Positions 22,936 through 33,769 of a stretch of 64,000 nt of DNA are shown piece after piece. How positions within the stretch are numbered: position 1 is the first letter of the stretch; the number at the start of each line of letters is the position of its first letter. The notes under the pieces are model-generated. The model worked only from the letters and a program-made list of their open reading frames with translations. It ran no database searches and was not told the origin of the DNA. The DNA comes from Mauremys mutica. Taxonomy: Eukaryota; Chordata; Testudines; Geoemydidae. The stretch lies in assembly GCF_020497125.1 (NCBI RefSeq), contig NC_059087.1, positions 17,207,925 to 17,271,924 of the forward strand, written 5' to 3'. The translations under genes were made by a program, and so were the position numbers.

Positions 22936-23184
22936 CAGCGGCGGCTCCAGGCACCAGCGCTCCAAGAGCATGCCTGAGGCGGCGCCCTGCCGGTCCCTGC
23001 GAGGGCAGCAGTCAGGCAGCCTTTGGTGGCTTGCCTGTGGGGGGTCCACTGGTCCCGCGGATTCGGCGGCAATTTGGCGGCGGGTACGCCGAAGCTGCAG
23101 GACTGGCAGACCTCCCGCAGGCAAGCCGCCGAAGGCTGCCTGACTGCCGTGCTTGAGGCAGCAAAAACGCTAGAGCCGCCCCTG
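22936..23184. mobile_element. GC-rich hAT-like element, copy 1
   Basis: The ends CAGCGGCGGCTCCAG and CTAGAGCCGCCCCTG are terminal inverted repeats of the CAGGGGCGGCTC family. The flanking duplication is CTTAGAAG (22,928-22,935) against CTTAAAAG (23,185-23,192), 7 of 8 bases. The interior is GC- and CpG-rich, with GGTCCACTGGTCCCGCGG and CCTCCCGCAGGC words shared with the copies at 28.1, 45.6 and 57.5 kb. Overlapping long frames on both strands here reflect base composition, not genes. Confidence 0.8.
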
Positions 23185-23264
23185 CTTAAAAGACCAGGTT
23201 GGAGCGGAGCAAGCTGCTCACCCACTGCAAACATAACTGGAGCAAACTCAGCGTTCGCTTTCCT

Positions 23265-23445
23265 TCTTATCAGAAACGTTAGACCGCAAGAGATAAGGTT
23301 ATTAGCAGTAACATAGCTCTGGTGCTCCAGGCAGATAGCAGGAGAGATATGCTGCTTATCTTATCAGCTCCATTATAATGGCTCCCCTGGTGTCGCTATA
23401 ATTTTCTGATAATATTATAAACAGAACTGATAACATTTTATCTTT
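23265..23445. promoter_or_regulatory. Cluster of seven WGATAR (GATA-factor) motifs
   Basis: Seven matches to WGATAR lie within 181 bp: TTATCA at 23,266, AGATAA at 23,291, a doublet CTTATCTTATCAG at 23,355-23,367, TGATAA at 23,407 and 23,428, and TTATCT at 23,439. The chance rate is about one per 512 bases for both strands at equal base composition, so about 0.35 is expected. GATA factors bind this motif. An enhancer role is inference, and AT-richness raises the background. Confidence 0.4.
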
Positions 23446-23449
23446 CTTA

Positions 23450-24870
23450 TACTGTTGGCTTTGGCTTCTTTTCACCAACCCTTTACTTAACAGGTTGGCG
23501 TTTCCCTTTTCCACTAAGTGGATTCTCCCTGTACTTTTGTTGCTCTATTTTACTTTATTTTAAAATCGATTTCACTCTGCTGTCCCCTTGAGGTTTCTTG
23601 ACAGTCCTCCTTCTGAACTGTCACTTTATCTTAACAGGAGATGCCGGGCTAATTGGCTTTTTTCATCCATACCAGCAGCAATAAGAATCCTTTGCACTTG
23701 CATACAGGGGCCTCTTTCATCCAAAGATCATAATGTTCCTGAGACGCATTCGTTAAGAAAAGGCCACAGAGTCCCCTCCTTGAGCTTTTTCCTTGCATAG
23801 GGGAACTTCATGAATTTGGTCTCTAAGCGTTTCCTTCTGCTCATTGCCGTAGGGCAGCAGGATTTGCCCTTACGCTGTATGTGTGTATTTAGAGAGAGCG
23901 CAAAGGGCTTTTCCTCATGAACCGCCGCCTTGTGTTCCTGTGTGCACGATCGAGGCACGTTGTCTGGAAGAGAATTATTTCACAGATGGCAGCTCTGCAG
24001 ATATGACATTCATTCAAAACCTCTCTCTCTTATAAATGACAGTTTGGAGAGAAGTTTAATTATTTTGCAGTAAATTATTCCAGAACCATTAGCATAGCAA
24101 CCGTAGTCGGCCAGCAATGTCTGCCATGCTTTAAGTGAGTTTCACTCTATCTAAGCCCGACCCAAAGCCCACTGAAGTCCTTCCACTGATGTTAATGGGA
24201 TTTGGATCAGGATCTATATCCCTTTCCAGTCATCTCTTCACAGTTTACTGTTAAAAACTCCCCCCACCCTTTGTTGGCACCGCACACCAAGCAGCTATAA
24301 CAAATAAGCTGTAGTGTAGAGCATGATAGTTAGTGAAAGACAAGGTTATCAGGTCCATCCCCTTTGCAAGAGCAGGACAGCGGGATGTCAGAAACAATAA
24401 CAAAGAAGAGAATTTCTAACTTGAAATTGACAATAGTGAGAAGCATTAAGGGGTGCAGCCGGGGTGGGGTTCAGTCCCACATGGATTCTCAGAACAGAAC
24501 ATGAATCAGAATTGGGTCTGTGCTAGGACAGTGCATCCAGAGCCCTTTGACTTGTGAGCAAGATCAGCTCTGGATTCAGCTCCAAACTCAAATTTTGCAT
24601 CTTAGGCCTGCCTCTCTAATGAGACAAACTGCAAATCCATTTCTGAACGCTCCCAGACTTGCGGGGAGAGAGGGGGGAATTTGGATTAGGATCCAAGCCC
24701 AGATGTGACTCAGGCCCATCTCTAGAACACAGCTGAATAGGCTGCAGCAGTGCCAAAGTTCTTTGAGCCTGACCAAAGCCAATACCTCTAAGGTGTGAAA
24801 GCCATCCAATCTGTGGTCTCTCTGCCGAGACTGCCAGCATGCAGGCCAGCTACTGCCTCCGGTGAAACAG
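23450..24870. other. Unique non-coding sequence, one part possibly conserved
   Basis: No repeat dominates. The stretch 23,990-24,110 has a TTTAATTATTTTGCAGTAAATT core and looks like non-decayed single-copy sequence, but conservation cannot be judged here. 24,160-24,215 holds a short 'CACTGAAGTCC..AATGGGATTTGGATCAGGAT' fold-back fragment. Confidence 0.4.
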
Positions 24871-24874
24871 AAAC

Positions 24875-24960
24875 ATAGGCCCAGATCCTGAAAGGATTTA
24901 GGTACCTAACTGCCATGGGAGCTAGTCACTTGGAACTGAGCTGGAATCTGGCAAAGGTCT
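24875..24960. mobile_element. Short fold-back repeat ('GGCCCAGATC' type)
   Basis: It starts GGCCCAGATCCTGAAAGGAT and continues TTAGGTACCTAACTGCCATG. The same pattern occurs intact at 27.1 and 58.5 kb. This copy has lost its right arm. Confidence 0.45.
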
Positions 24961-24964
24961 ATTT

Positions 24965-25800
24965 TTATCAAGTCATGTGGTATAACTTCGGCCTTAAAAA
25001 TAATTTAGTGAGAGCAATGTCCTGGTTCACTAGCCAGCCAATCATAGCAGCAGTTAGCCTTCAGTTTGGGGCTGGGATTAGGATTTAAACAGACCTGTCT
25101 CTAACCATGACAATGCCCAGTGTCAGGACTGAGGTGTGCCAGTATCTGAGGCCCCTGCAATGGTCGGGAATTAAGTGAGATACACCCAGATAATCCGAGC
25201 GAGTGACCCATGAGACAGGATCATGGTGAAGGTGAACCCACCCAACGTCACTGTCAATCTGATCTAGGGGAAGATTGGCTCCCAACCCCACATAGGGTGA
25301 TCAGTTAGGTCCTGAGTATGTTAGCAAGACGCAGCCAGCAGCGAGACACCAAATTCTCAGTACTACCTCACAGCACTGGCCCACCCTGTCCAGGGGCCCA
25401 TCTTCTGCTGTGGCCATCTCTGATGCTTCAGCGGAAGGAAACCACCCCCCAACCCACCATAACACATTGGTGGGAAAAATCCTCTCCTGGCCCCTGCAGG
25501 TGTCCAGCAGAAGCCCTGAAGCACATGTGGCACCTTTCTAATACAGGAGTAATATTAAATCCAGAGCTGAGATCTGACTGGGGTCCCTGGAGAATGTGTC
25601 GGCAGGCACCTCAGAGCAGATGGGCCACCATGTTTTTACATTATTCTTGACATTCTCACATGGAGGGAATTACAGTATCTTCAAAAACTAAGTACAGCCA
25701 CCTGCCAATCTGTATATTCCTGTGCTGAGAAATTACAGCATTTGGAGACGGTAACTTTTGGGATTTAATTTAGATGAAATAGTGCCATAGTGTATTACAG
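24965..25800. other. Unique non-coding sequence
   Basis: No recognisable repeat or exon. Confidence 0.4.
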
Positions 25801-25804
25801 AAGT

Positions 25805-26065
25805 GCTGAGAGATACCAAGATAAGGGCCCCATTGTGCGAGGCATTGTACAAACACATAGTAAGAGGGAGTTCTTGCCCTGAAGAATTTACACTCTCAAT
25901 AGGTAAGAGGAAGGAAATATTATCCTTGTTTTACAGATGGGGAACTGAACTAGAGAGAGATGAGGTGATGTGCCCAAAGCCATACAAGAAGTTTGTGGTA
26001 GAGGTGGGAACCAAACTCAAGACCTTCCAAGTCTGTCTGAATCACAAAGCCACCCTTTCTTGCCA
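25805..26065 (-). mobile_element. MIR-type CORE-SINE, nearly complete, antisense
   Basis: The plus strand shows the inverted tail (GCCCCATTGTGCGAGGCATT, GTACAAACACATAG), then TTTTACAGATGGGGAACTGA, then the inverted core (GATGTGCCCAAAGCCATAC) and head (GGGAACCAAACTCAAGACC). This copy links the GTACAAACACA-type tail to the MIR core in one element, which supports calling the isolated tails elsewhere MIR/L2-type. Confidence 0.75.
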
Positions 26066-26214
26066 CAACTTCTTAGAACTCAATGGTCTCTAAACAGTTC
26101 TCTTTAGAGCCCCTTGAGGTATTTGTAAATCCATGTTCAGCACATTTGTATGGGTAACGCCAGTGGTAAGTTCAAGTTCAAAGCAAACCTACACATTGAT
26201 ATATAACATCAGAG

Positions 26215-26365
26215 AGGATGTGTGGCTGTTGACCGTGGGGCGGGGCACAATTTAAAGGTTTTGGTGGTATGCAGTGGGGTTCAGGGCAGGGCATATAAAT
26301 CCTGGAAGAAATTGACGGGGGGGCACATGACCCCATGTGTCCCCCCATGCATCTCCTCTGCATAA
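26215..26365 (+). mobile_element. G-run-rich dispersed repeat (copy 2)
   Basis: It shares CAATTTAAAGGTTTTGG, GGGGGGGCACATGACCCC and a CATCTCCTCTGCAT end with the block at 19.2-19.4 kb. No protein or clear inverted repeats are visible. Confidence 0.5.
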
Positions 26366-26512
26366 CATACCCCCAAAAATATAATATGCCATAATTTTCC
26401 ACCGCTAAACTCCAAATTATGGATTCCTTCAATTCATTTTAGAAACATGGTTTATCTAAAATTCATTGCCCCTTCTTTATAAGAGTCTCTCTCTCTCCCC
26501 CATATAATACTT

Positions 26513-26588
26513 AGTCCTGCCTTGAGGGCAGGGGACTGGACTAGATGACCTCTCGAGGTCCCTTCCAGTTCTACGATTCTATGATATT
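26513..26588 (+). mobile_element. CR1 LINE or CR1-tailed SINE 3' end
   Basis: ACTGGACTAGATGACCTCTC, GAGGTCCCTTCCAGTTCTAC and GATTCTATGATA are the conserved CR1 3' terminus, which reverse transcriptase recognises. No upstream element is attached. Confidence 0.8.
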
Positions 26589-26589
26589 C

Positions 26590-26972
26590 ATCTAAGTATT
26601 GTATTGGGCCTCATGGGGAAGGCTACTACCATGTTTCCCAATATAACGAAACTCCGTTCTAATCATAGATCTTCTTTGCTTTCCTCTTGAGAATAGTGTT
26701 ACAAAATGAATGAATATCCTTTGGTCATTTAAGGAACTCGTGAGGTTTGATTAAATCATTAAAGGCAGAAAGAATTGAACCAGACATTCATTAGCAGGCA
26801 GACAGTTTCCACAACTCACTTCTTCCTGCTTTCCTTAGGTTCAATGTTCCCCATTCTGCAGCTCCTGCCAACATCTCATTCCTCATCTTCTCACAAGTAC
26901 CTCTCTGTTTACCTCCATCACACACACCTGGCTTCATACATTCCTGTATATTACAGCAGCACCTCAAGGCCC
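26590..26972. other. Unique non-coding sequence
   Basis: Nothing recognisable. Confidence 0.4.
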
Positions 26973-26974
26973 AC

Positions 26975-27265
26975 CTGATATCAGGCCCCCATTGTGTTAG
27001 AAGCTGTTAAAAGACAGTCCCTCCCCTGAAGAGTTTACAATCTACAATTACAAAACAGTCAAAGGGTAGGCTGAGAAACAGAGAGAGATGAAGGCCCAGA
27101 TCATCAAAGGTATTTAGCATCTTTTAAATCAATGGACATTAGGAGCCTAAATACCTTTGAAGAACTGGGCCAAAGTGACTTACCCAAATCACACAGCAAG
27201 TCAGTAACAGAACCATGAATAGAGAGGCCAGGTCTCTTGAGTCCTAGGCCCTAGCCCACCCTTCC
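26975..27265 (-). mobile_element. MIR-type CORE-SINE, antisense, split by a fold-back insert
   Basis: The inverted tail (CCCCCATTGTGTTAGAAGC, GAAGAGTTTACAATCTAC) leads to AGAAACAGAGAGAGATGA. After an interruption at 27,093-27,171, the inverted core resumes at GTGACTTACCCAAATCACAC and the head at GGTCTCTTGAGTCCTAGG. The insertion sits inside the core. Confidence 0.7.
27093..27171. mobile_element. 79-bp fold-back element inserted in a MIR
   Basis: The left arm GGCCCAGATCATCAAAGG plus TATTTAG pairs with the right arm CTAAATACCTTTGAAGAAC plus TGGGCC. The hairpin interrupts a MIR core, so it is mobile or was at some time. It has no coding capacity. Confidence 0.65.
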
Positions 27266-27269
27266 TGTG

Positions 27270-28090
27270 TTCTTGGAAGCTCCCTCACTCTTTTGAAAAC
27301 CCACTAGTTCCATGACACATTCCCTTAACAATGACCAACTACCACTACATTTCTGAATGGCACGGTTTGCTCTACACTGTACCAACCTGTGGCAGTAGAA
27401 CGTAAACCCAATGGGAAGGATGATTTATTTAACACACCCACTACGCCCTACGCGTGCGCGCACACACGCTACAAACAGATGTACATCTACAGTACTTAAT
27501 ACATAATTTTAGGCATTAATAAAACGAAGGGCTCACTTTTAATATATTGCACCAAAGAGCCTTCAGAAGACCGAAGATGGGCTCTCAGGACTACTTAGAG
27601 GAGCAGTGTAAAGGGCCCTTAGTGAAAACAAGAATGAGGCCCTTTAAATAGACCTGCCTTTAATACAGGAGTAATATTAAATCCAGAGATGAGATCTGTC
27701 AATCGGTTCTTTGCCACTAATTTTAAAGGCTGAGGGATCAGGCCCTAGAAACGAGGCCCATAATAATTTTGGTTGTATTGTGTCATTTTTCCTAAGAGGC
27801 TGTTTCAGATGGAGGGAAGTGTTCTCAAAAGTTTACTCTTCATTTGGTAGCTTGCTTTATTTTATTTTTTTAAATTTTTGTATGGTTCAGGGATGGTTAA
27901 AGCAGAAATGTTCGCAGGTTTGCCTAAGAAGAGTCAAACATTGTTCCTGGAAATAAAAAAGTTGGCAACTGGCAACCTGCAGCCAGGACAGTCATTGTAA
28001 TATCTAAATACCTACTCACAAGAGCAGAAATATCAGATCTGCATGCAGCTGTGTTGTCTGCCCCCTCCGTTCGCAGAAGTACTGCTTCCC
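27270..28090. other. Unique non-coding sequence
   Basis: Nothing recognisable apart from a short alternating CG/CA tract near 27,452-27,470. Confidence 0.4.
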
Positions 28091-28095
28091 AGAGT

Positions 28096-28398
28096 CAGGG
28101 GCGGCTCTACGAATTTGGCCGCCCCAAGCAGGGCGGCATGCCACAGGGGGCGCGCTGCCGGTCCCGCGGCTCCGGGGTACCTATTGCAGACGCGCCTGCG
28201 GAGGGTGCGCTGGGAGGGCGGCAGGCGGCTCCAGCAGACCTTCCGCAGTCATGCCTGCAGGAGGTCCGCTGGTCCGCGGCTCCGGTGGACCTCCCGCAGG
28301 CATGACTGCGGAAGGTCCGCCGGAGCCGCCTGCCGCCCTGCTGGCAAAATGCCGCCCCAAGCGCGCGCTTGGCGTGCTGGGGTCTGGAGCCGGCCCTG
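28096..28398. mobile_element. GC-rich hAT-like element, copy 2, with a large internal palindrome
   Basis: Ends CAGGGGCGGCTCTAC and TCTGGAGCCGGCCCTG are inverted repeats. The direct repeat CCCAGAGT flanks it perfectly at 28,088-28,095 and 28,399-28,406. Inside, 28,214-28,272 is the inverted copy of 28,283-28,340, with about 5 differences over 58 bases. This explains why similar peptides are read from both strands. Non-coding and CpG-rich. Confidence 0.88.
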
Positions 28399-28399
28399 C

Positions 28400-29145
28400 C
28401 CAGAGTGGTCCTGCTTGGAATAGCCTTAGCTGTCGGCTGCTCTGGGAGGCCGTTTATTCCTCCTACTTTGACTGCCTGTTGTGGTAATACGTTTTCTTCT
28501 TCTGTTACTTCCTTGGGAGGTATTTGTGTGTTAGAGCCTTGGAGGGTCTCTGCCACAGCGGGTCCCCACGAATCCTCAAATTGTGGAACGCAGAGCGGGG
28601 AAGCATGTATTAACAGATGGAAAGTTCTGTGCCAGTGCGGGATTGTTCCCTAATGTTATATCTTACTAGTGTTCTCTCCCTTAGTACCTGGGTCTGCGAG
28701 GTGCTTGCAGGACAATACAGATATATCACACAACGTCTATGTGTCTTACTTAAGGGATGTGGTCTTCAGCAGCTGGAAAAAACAACCCAAGGGGATTTTT
28801 CCTGAACCATGAAGACTTTTTTAAGTTTCTGGTTTGGAAACCAATTTTTTAGAGTCCAGTTAACTCCAAATAGAAGGATTGGAGTCCATGCAGCTGGGGC
28901 TGGGTGTTTTGCAGCTGAATGTTTGTAGTTATTTGTGCCTTACCCTACCAATGCTGCCCCAGTTCCTTTTTCATCCCAGCAAGCCCAGATTGCCCCCAAA
29001 AGCCCTGTGTTGCTGATTGATGGGGCTTGTCCAGAAAGACTGAGCAGTTTGTGGTGTTGACACAGTGAGAATTTTGGTCACCCGTCACAAATGGTTTATC
29101 ATAGGATAATAATTGTGTAATAGAAGCTTAATTTCTCCTCCATTG
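28400..29145. other. Unique non-coding sequence
   Basis: No repeat family or exon recognised. Frames are short. Confidence 0.4.
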
Positions 29146-29149
29146 TATG

Positions 29150-30835
29150 CAAGGTCTAAGAACAAATTTTAAAAAAGAAAATAGTTATGGGCATGGAGGT
29201 AAATGGTAATTGGGATAAAATACAACATGGTTTTACAAAAGGTAGATCATGTCAGACCAACCTGATCTCTTTCTTTGAGAAGATAACTGATTTTCTAGAC
29301 AAAGGAAATGCAGTAGATCTAATTTACCTGGATTTCAATAAGGCATTTGATAGAGTTCCACATGGGAAATTATTAGTTAAATTGGAGAAGATGGGGATTA
29401 AGATAAGAATTGAATGGTGGATAAGGAACTGGTTAAAGTTGAGATTACAGCCGATCATATTGAAAGGCGAATGTCCGGCTGGAAGGAGATTACTACTAGA
29501 ATTCTAAGTGATCGGTCTTGGGACCAATCTTATTTAATATTTTCATTAATGACCTTGGCATAAAAAGTGGGAGTGTGCTAATAAAATTTGAGGGTGACAC
29601 AAAGTTGGGAGGTATTGCCAATACAGAGGAGGACCGGAATATCATACAAAAAGATTTGGATGACCTTGAAAACTGGAGTAATAGAAATGGGATGAAATTT
29701 AATAGTGCAAAATCATACACTTAGGAAGTAACAACAAGAATGTTGGCTATAAACTGGGGCTGTATCAGCTGGAAGCGACAGAGGAAAAGACAGACCTGGG
29801 TGTATTGGTCAATCAAAGGATGACTATGAGCTGCCAGGGTGATGTGGCTTTGAAAAATGCAGTCCTAGGATGTATCAGGAAAAATATTTCCAGTAGAGAC
29901 AGGGAGGTGTTATTACCATTACACAAGATATCGGTCAGACCTCATCTGGAATACTGTGTACAATTCTGGTCTCCCATGTTTAAGAAAGATGAATTCAGAT
30001 TGGAATAGGTGCAGAGAAGGCCCACTAGCATGATCAGAGAAATGGAGAACCTACCTTACAAGAGGAGACTTAAGGAGCCTGGCTTGTTTAGTTTAACCAA
30101 ATGAAGGCTGAGGGGAGGAATGATTGTTCTCTATAAATACATCAGAGGCATGAACACCAGGGATGGAGAGGAGTTATTTAAGTTAAGGGCCAATGCTAGC
30201 ACAAAGACAAACAGATATAAACTTGTCATCAATAAGTTTAGGCTAGAGGAGTGAAACTCTGGAACAGCCTTTCAAGGGGAGTTGGGTGGGGACGGGGTGT
30301 GTGTGGGTGTGAAAAAAACTTACTTGCTTCAAGACTGATATTGATAAATGTATGGAGGGGATGGTATGCTGAGATTGCCTACAATGGCATATGGCCCATC
30401 TGTGACTGCTATTAGCAAATATTTCCAGTGGCCAGAGATGGGACACTAGATGGGGAGGGCTCTGGGTTACTACAGAGAATTCTTTCCCAGGTATTTGCAT
30501 CTCACCCACATGCTCAGGGTCTAGCCAATCACCATCTCTGAGATGGAGAAAGAATTTTCCCCCATGTCAGATTGGCAGAGACTCTGAGGGGTTATTGCCT
30601 TCCTCTGCAGCATGGGACATGGGTCACTTGCTGGTTTGAACTAGAGTAAATGGTGGATTCTCTGTAACTTGAAGTCTTTTAATCAAGATTCGAGGACTTC
30701 AGTAACTCAGCTAGAAGTTATGGGCCTATTACAGAAGTCGGTGAGTGAGGTTCTGTGTCTGCAATGTGCATGAGGTCAGACTAGATGATCATGATGGTCC
30801 CTTCTGACCTTAAAATCTATGAGATGTTATATACC
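29150..30835 (+). mobile_element. CR1 LINE, 5'-truncated, with decayed reverse transcriptase and intact 3' end
   Basis: CR1 is the main non-LTR retrotransposon of reptiles and birds. Its ORF2 protein nicks DNA and reverse-transcribes its own RNA at the cut. The 5' part of ORF2, including the endonuclease, is absent, as is usual for truncated insertions. RT is read in pieces from 29,187 to 30,008. About 650 bp of C-terminal coding remnant and 3' UTR follow, ending TGACCTTAAAATCTATGAG. Confidence 0.88.
29187..30008 (+). pseudogene. CR1 ORF2 reverse transcriptase, broken
   Basis: Three consecutive fragments (29,187-29,507, 29,518-29,724, 29,805-30,008) read as the palm and adjoining parts of a CR1 reverse transcriptase. 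The first holds GFTKGRSCQTNL and the catalytic motif A region IYLDFNKAFDRVPHG. The second holds GPILFNIFINDL and the motif C region LIKFEGDTKLGG. There the usual aspartate pair is reduced to Gly-Asp, so the active site is destroyed. The third holds RPHLEYCVQFWSP, typical of the segment after the palm. At least one in-frame stop (after 29,507) and frame changes separate them. The copy cannot make active enzyme. Confidence 0.85.
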
Positions 30836-30839
30836 CGAG

Positions 30840-31390
30840 TTGCACATGCTAGACATAATTATAAGCTCACCAGTGGAAAGTATAATAGATGGTTTTAAGT
30901 GACCTTATTGGATTCTATAACAATGTTACAATTGATTAACCACTTATTAAAACATCTATTAATAATTCATTCATTCTTTGTAAGCTATTTCTAAACAGAG
31001 CCTTCATAAAAAGTGTGACCACAATTGCCTTTCAATAAACTGGGGGTCATTGCCCATTCTATTTTTTCTAGAATCCCTTCAAAAAAACAACAGAGAATGT
31101 AAGAACAAGAAAGACTCTTTCCTGCTCACAACTCAGACCACAACCATGAAACAAATTAACTCCAATTCGCATGAAAACCTTAAAGCAAGAAGACCAGCAA
31201 TGGGCATGTGACCCTCTGGCAAAGATATTCCTGAGCAATGGAATTCTTACTGGGGTGAGAATCTGAAAGCTCCTGAACTCATAGTGTTCCTCAGATGCCA
31301 TATGCCTGATTCAAATAAGGATGAGAGCTCAATCTTAGGTAGACTATCAGCCACTGCTAACTTTCACCCAAACTCAAAATGAATTGGGAT
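30840..31390. other. Unique non-coding sequence
   Basis: AT-rich near 30,900-31,060. Nothing recognisable. Confidence 0.4.
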
Positions 31391-31394
31391 CTTT

Positions 31395-31545
31395 AGTTCA
31401 TAGACTCATAGACTTTAAGGTCAGAAGGGACCATTATGATCATCTAGTCTGACCTCCTGCACAATGCAGGCCACAGAATCTCACCCACCCACTCCTGTAA
31501 CAAACCCCTAACCTATGTCTGAGTTACTGAAGTCCTCAAGTTCAA
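31395..31545 (-). mobile_element. CR1 LINE 3' end, antisense
   Basis: CATAGACTTTAAGGTCAGAA, GGGACCATTATGATCATC and TAGTCTGACCTCCTGCAC are the inverted CR1 3' terminus, with about 80 more bases of 3' UTR (CACAATGCAGGCCACAGAAT). Heavily 5'-truncated. Confidence 0.85.
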
Positions 31546-31549
31546 AAAT

Positions 31550-32260
31550 GGTTCAGCAATCTTTAAAAAGAAAGAATTGGCTCATTTTTGCACTTCCTGG
31601 TTTCATGGGGCTCATCTAAAGGGAGATGCATCATCGGAGCACAGCACTCACCGCCAAGAATGTCCAGGTTCTAATCTGGGCTCCAGCACCATCATCTTCT
31701 GTGGCCTTGGGCTTAACTTCACTGTGGTTTATTTTCTCCAGCAGTAAATGAGGGTAGCAATATTTATTTACCCTCCTCACTGGGAGTGCATTGTGAGGAT
31801 TAATTAGTTCTAACCATGGCCCATGGAGCACCAGGAATCCTTTCCTGTTGGACAGCCGAGAGAACACACCGAGAAAGAGGCAGAGAGGCATCAGGTTGGA
31901 AAAGGAAGTGGCTACATGGGAGGATTGCTGGAGAATGGAACCACAGGAGATCCACCAAATCAGCCCATCTCGGTAAAGTGAAGATGAAACATGTTGTAAA
32001 CATGCTAAGTATTATTGTTGTGTGGAAATACTTAGATACCAGAGGCAAGACCCAGGTGAACCCAGGAATCACTTTGAATCAGTTGCAGATTTACCGTATT
32101 TAGAAGCTTGAGGTGAGCAGTACAACGTAACACACTACGGAATTATTAAATGAATGGAAGGGCGATCTAGACAAACAGCTTTTAAATGTGGATTAAATTT
32201 AGCCACATTCCCTACCCAGACTACAGCCTTGGACATTCCCCAACTCTGCTACGAAATGGA
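31550..32260. other. Unique non-coding sequence
   Basis: 31,620-31,800 has a weak MIR-like antisense flavour (GTTCTAATCTGGGCTCC, CTGTGGCCTTGGGCTTAAC) but is too decayed to call. The rest is featureless. Confidence 0.35.
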
Positions 32261-32264
32261 ATAC

Positions 32265-32350
32265 GGGGCCCGATTCTGCTCTTGCACCAGTGCAAGTGAC
32301 GTAAATCCAGTTATACCAGTTTAAATCTGGGATAGCGAGAAGAGAATAAA
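32265..32350. mobile_element. Short fold-back repeat fragment ('GGCCCGATTCTGCTC' type)
   Basis: GGGGCCCGATTCTGCTCTTG, CACCAGTGCAAGTGACGTAA and ATCCAGTTATACCAGTTTA form one arm of a common amniote palindromic repeat. The other arm is degraded. Related arms occur near 3.2, 3.5, 33.8, 35.6 and 56.0 kb. Confidence 0.5.
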
Positions 32351-32394
32351 GCCCAGTGTTGAAATGCGGCCAAGCCTGAAGTAACTGGGTCTCC

Positions 32395-32434
32395 TGCCAC
32401 AGTTGTCATTATAGTGTAGACAGGCCCTAATTGG
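32395..32434. mobile_element. Right end of a Harbinger-like MITE
   Basis: TATAGTGTAGACAGGCCC followed by TAA matches the AGTGTAGAC..CCC plus TAA ends seen at 20.6 and 50.6 kb. A left end is not clear. Confidence 0.35.
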
Positions 32435-32439
32435 TCTGC

Positions 32440-33765
32440 TCTTTAAAAAGCTTTGAACTTTATGCAGGATCCCTTGGCCAGCGGGAGTTGCAATGTTCTA
32501 CTTATAGAATTAGCACAATGGTAAGTAATCCTGGCTGAGCTCTCACATCTCCTCCCCCAATTGAATTTTATTAACTAATGGGCCAGTGGTGATGGCTCCA
32601 TGATGAATGACTTACAGGTGCAATCAGCTGATGCAAATGGATGGGGATGATACACAGATGCCGGAGCCTAATGTATTCTGCAGTGGGCAAAGGATAAACC
32701 TCGTGAAACATTTATTTTAAGTCTTAAAATATCAAATTTCTCATAACTATGGGCTTCCTAAATCTAGGCCTGGTAATTACAAGTTTAGAGCCATGAATAA
32801 TTTCATGCTAGGAGGTGAATTAAATTTAACTGCCCCCCTATCCCCTAAAAAAGCACATTACCAGTGAGGACAAGTTTATGATCTGATCCAGGACAACTGG
32901 TGCAATAATAATACATGAAAACCGAGACAAAATTTCATTGTCCTGTATATGGGGATCTTAGAAAAAGTTCCCTTTACAATTCGAGACTGTGATGAGAACT
33001 CCAAAAGTGTATGTGAGATTTATGGACCCTTTCCAGACACATGACTCCAACCCCTCTGGATCAGCAGGATTCTGGGCTCTAGGAAATGGGGAGGGTTTTC
33101 TGCATCTCCATCCCTGGGATGGCATAGACTTGAAATCTTTAATCTTACCTTCACCAATAATCTCCGGAGATCAAGGGCCAGAATGATCTCTGATGTAACA
33201 TGACTGGCGTCAAAAGAGTTACACTGGAGTTTGCACTCTTGGTGTCATTTATTTGGAGGGATTGGCAGAGATGGCAAGAATCCGTTGTCACTGTCTGGCT
33301 GCCACATGCATTTCTGTTGTCTCAGAGTTCTGGCACCAACTCCAGGGCTCCAGAGCTTGCATAGAAGTTGCATGCTGGTGTCCCTCGGATCAGAGAAAAT
33401 GACAGTCATCCCAAACTTCCACCAAGGGCATGGCAGCATCAAGAACATCCATCATTTGGATTGCGTCCAGGACTGTATTGTAAATGCCATTTTCCAATGA
33501 CTCATATCACACAGCTATAAAAATACAAGCATCAGGCAACGTTCAATAACGTTAAGTCTGTGATACAAAAGGAAGGGCGGAATTTAGGACTGATTTTCCT
33601 TCCTCGGCTTTCCCTGATGTGCCCAGGCTCATAGTAAAGCGTGATGGGAAAGCAAAGAATGGAGAATTGACCTATCACAAGGAACTTCTAAGTTTGTGTC
33701 CCACCTTAGTCGTCCGTGTGTTGTCAACTTCATTCTCAATAGCTTCTCTGTCCCTTTAAAACTAC
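32440..33765. other. Unique sequence, 32,540-32,860 possibly conserved
   Basis: 32,540-32,860 is single-copy in appearance and AT-rich, with homeodomain-like cores (GGTAATTAC near 32,772, GAATTAAATTTAAC near 32,817) and a GCAATCAGCTGATGCAAATG block. This resembles vertebrate conserved non-coding DNA, but alignment would be needed. The rest is featureless. Confidence 0.3.
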
Positions 33766-33769
33766 CAAC

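Noticed and set aside
22610..23143. 177-codon open frame (+) with a 133-codon frame opposite
   Set aside because: It covers an antisense MIR and the GC-rich hAT-like element; both strands are open because of base composition.
28107..28556. 149-codon minus-strand frame and matching plus-strand frames
   Set aside because: The mirror-image peptides come from the internal palindrome of the hAT-like element.
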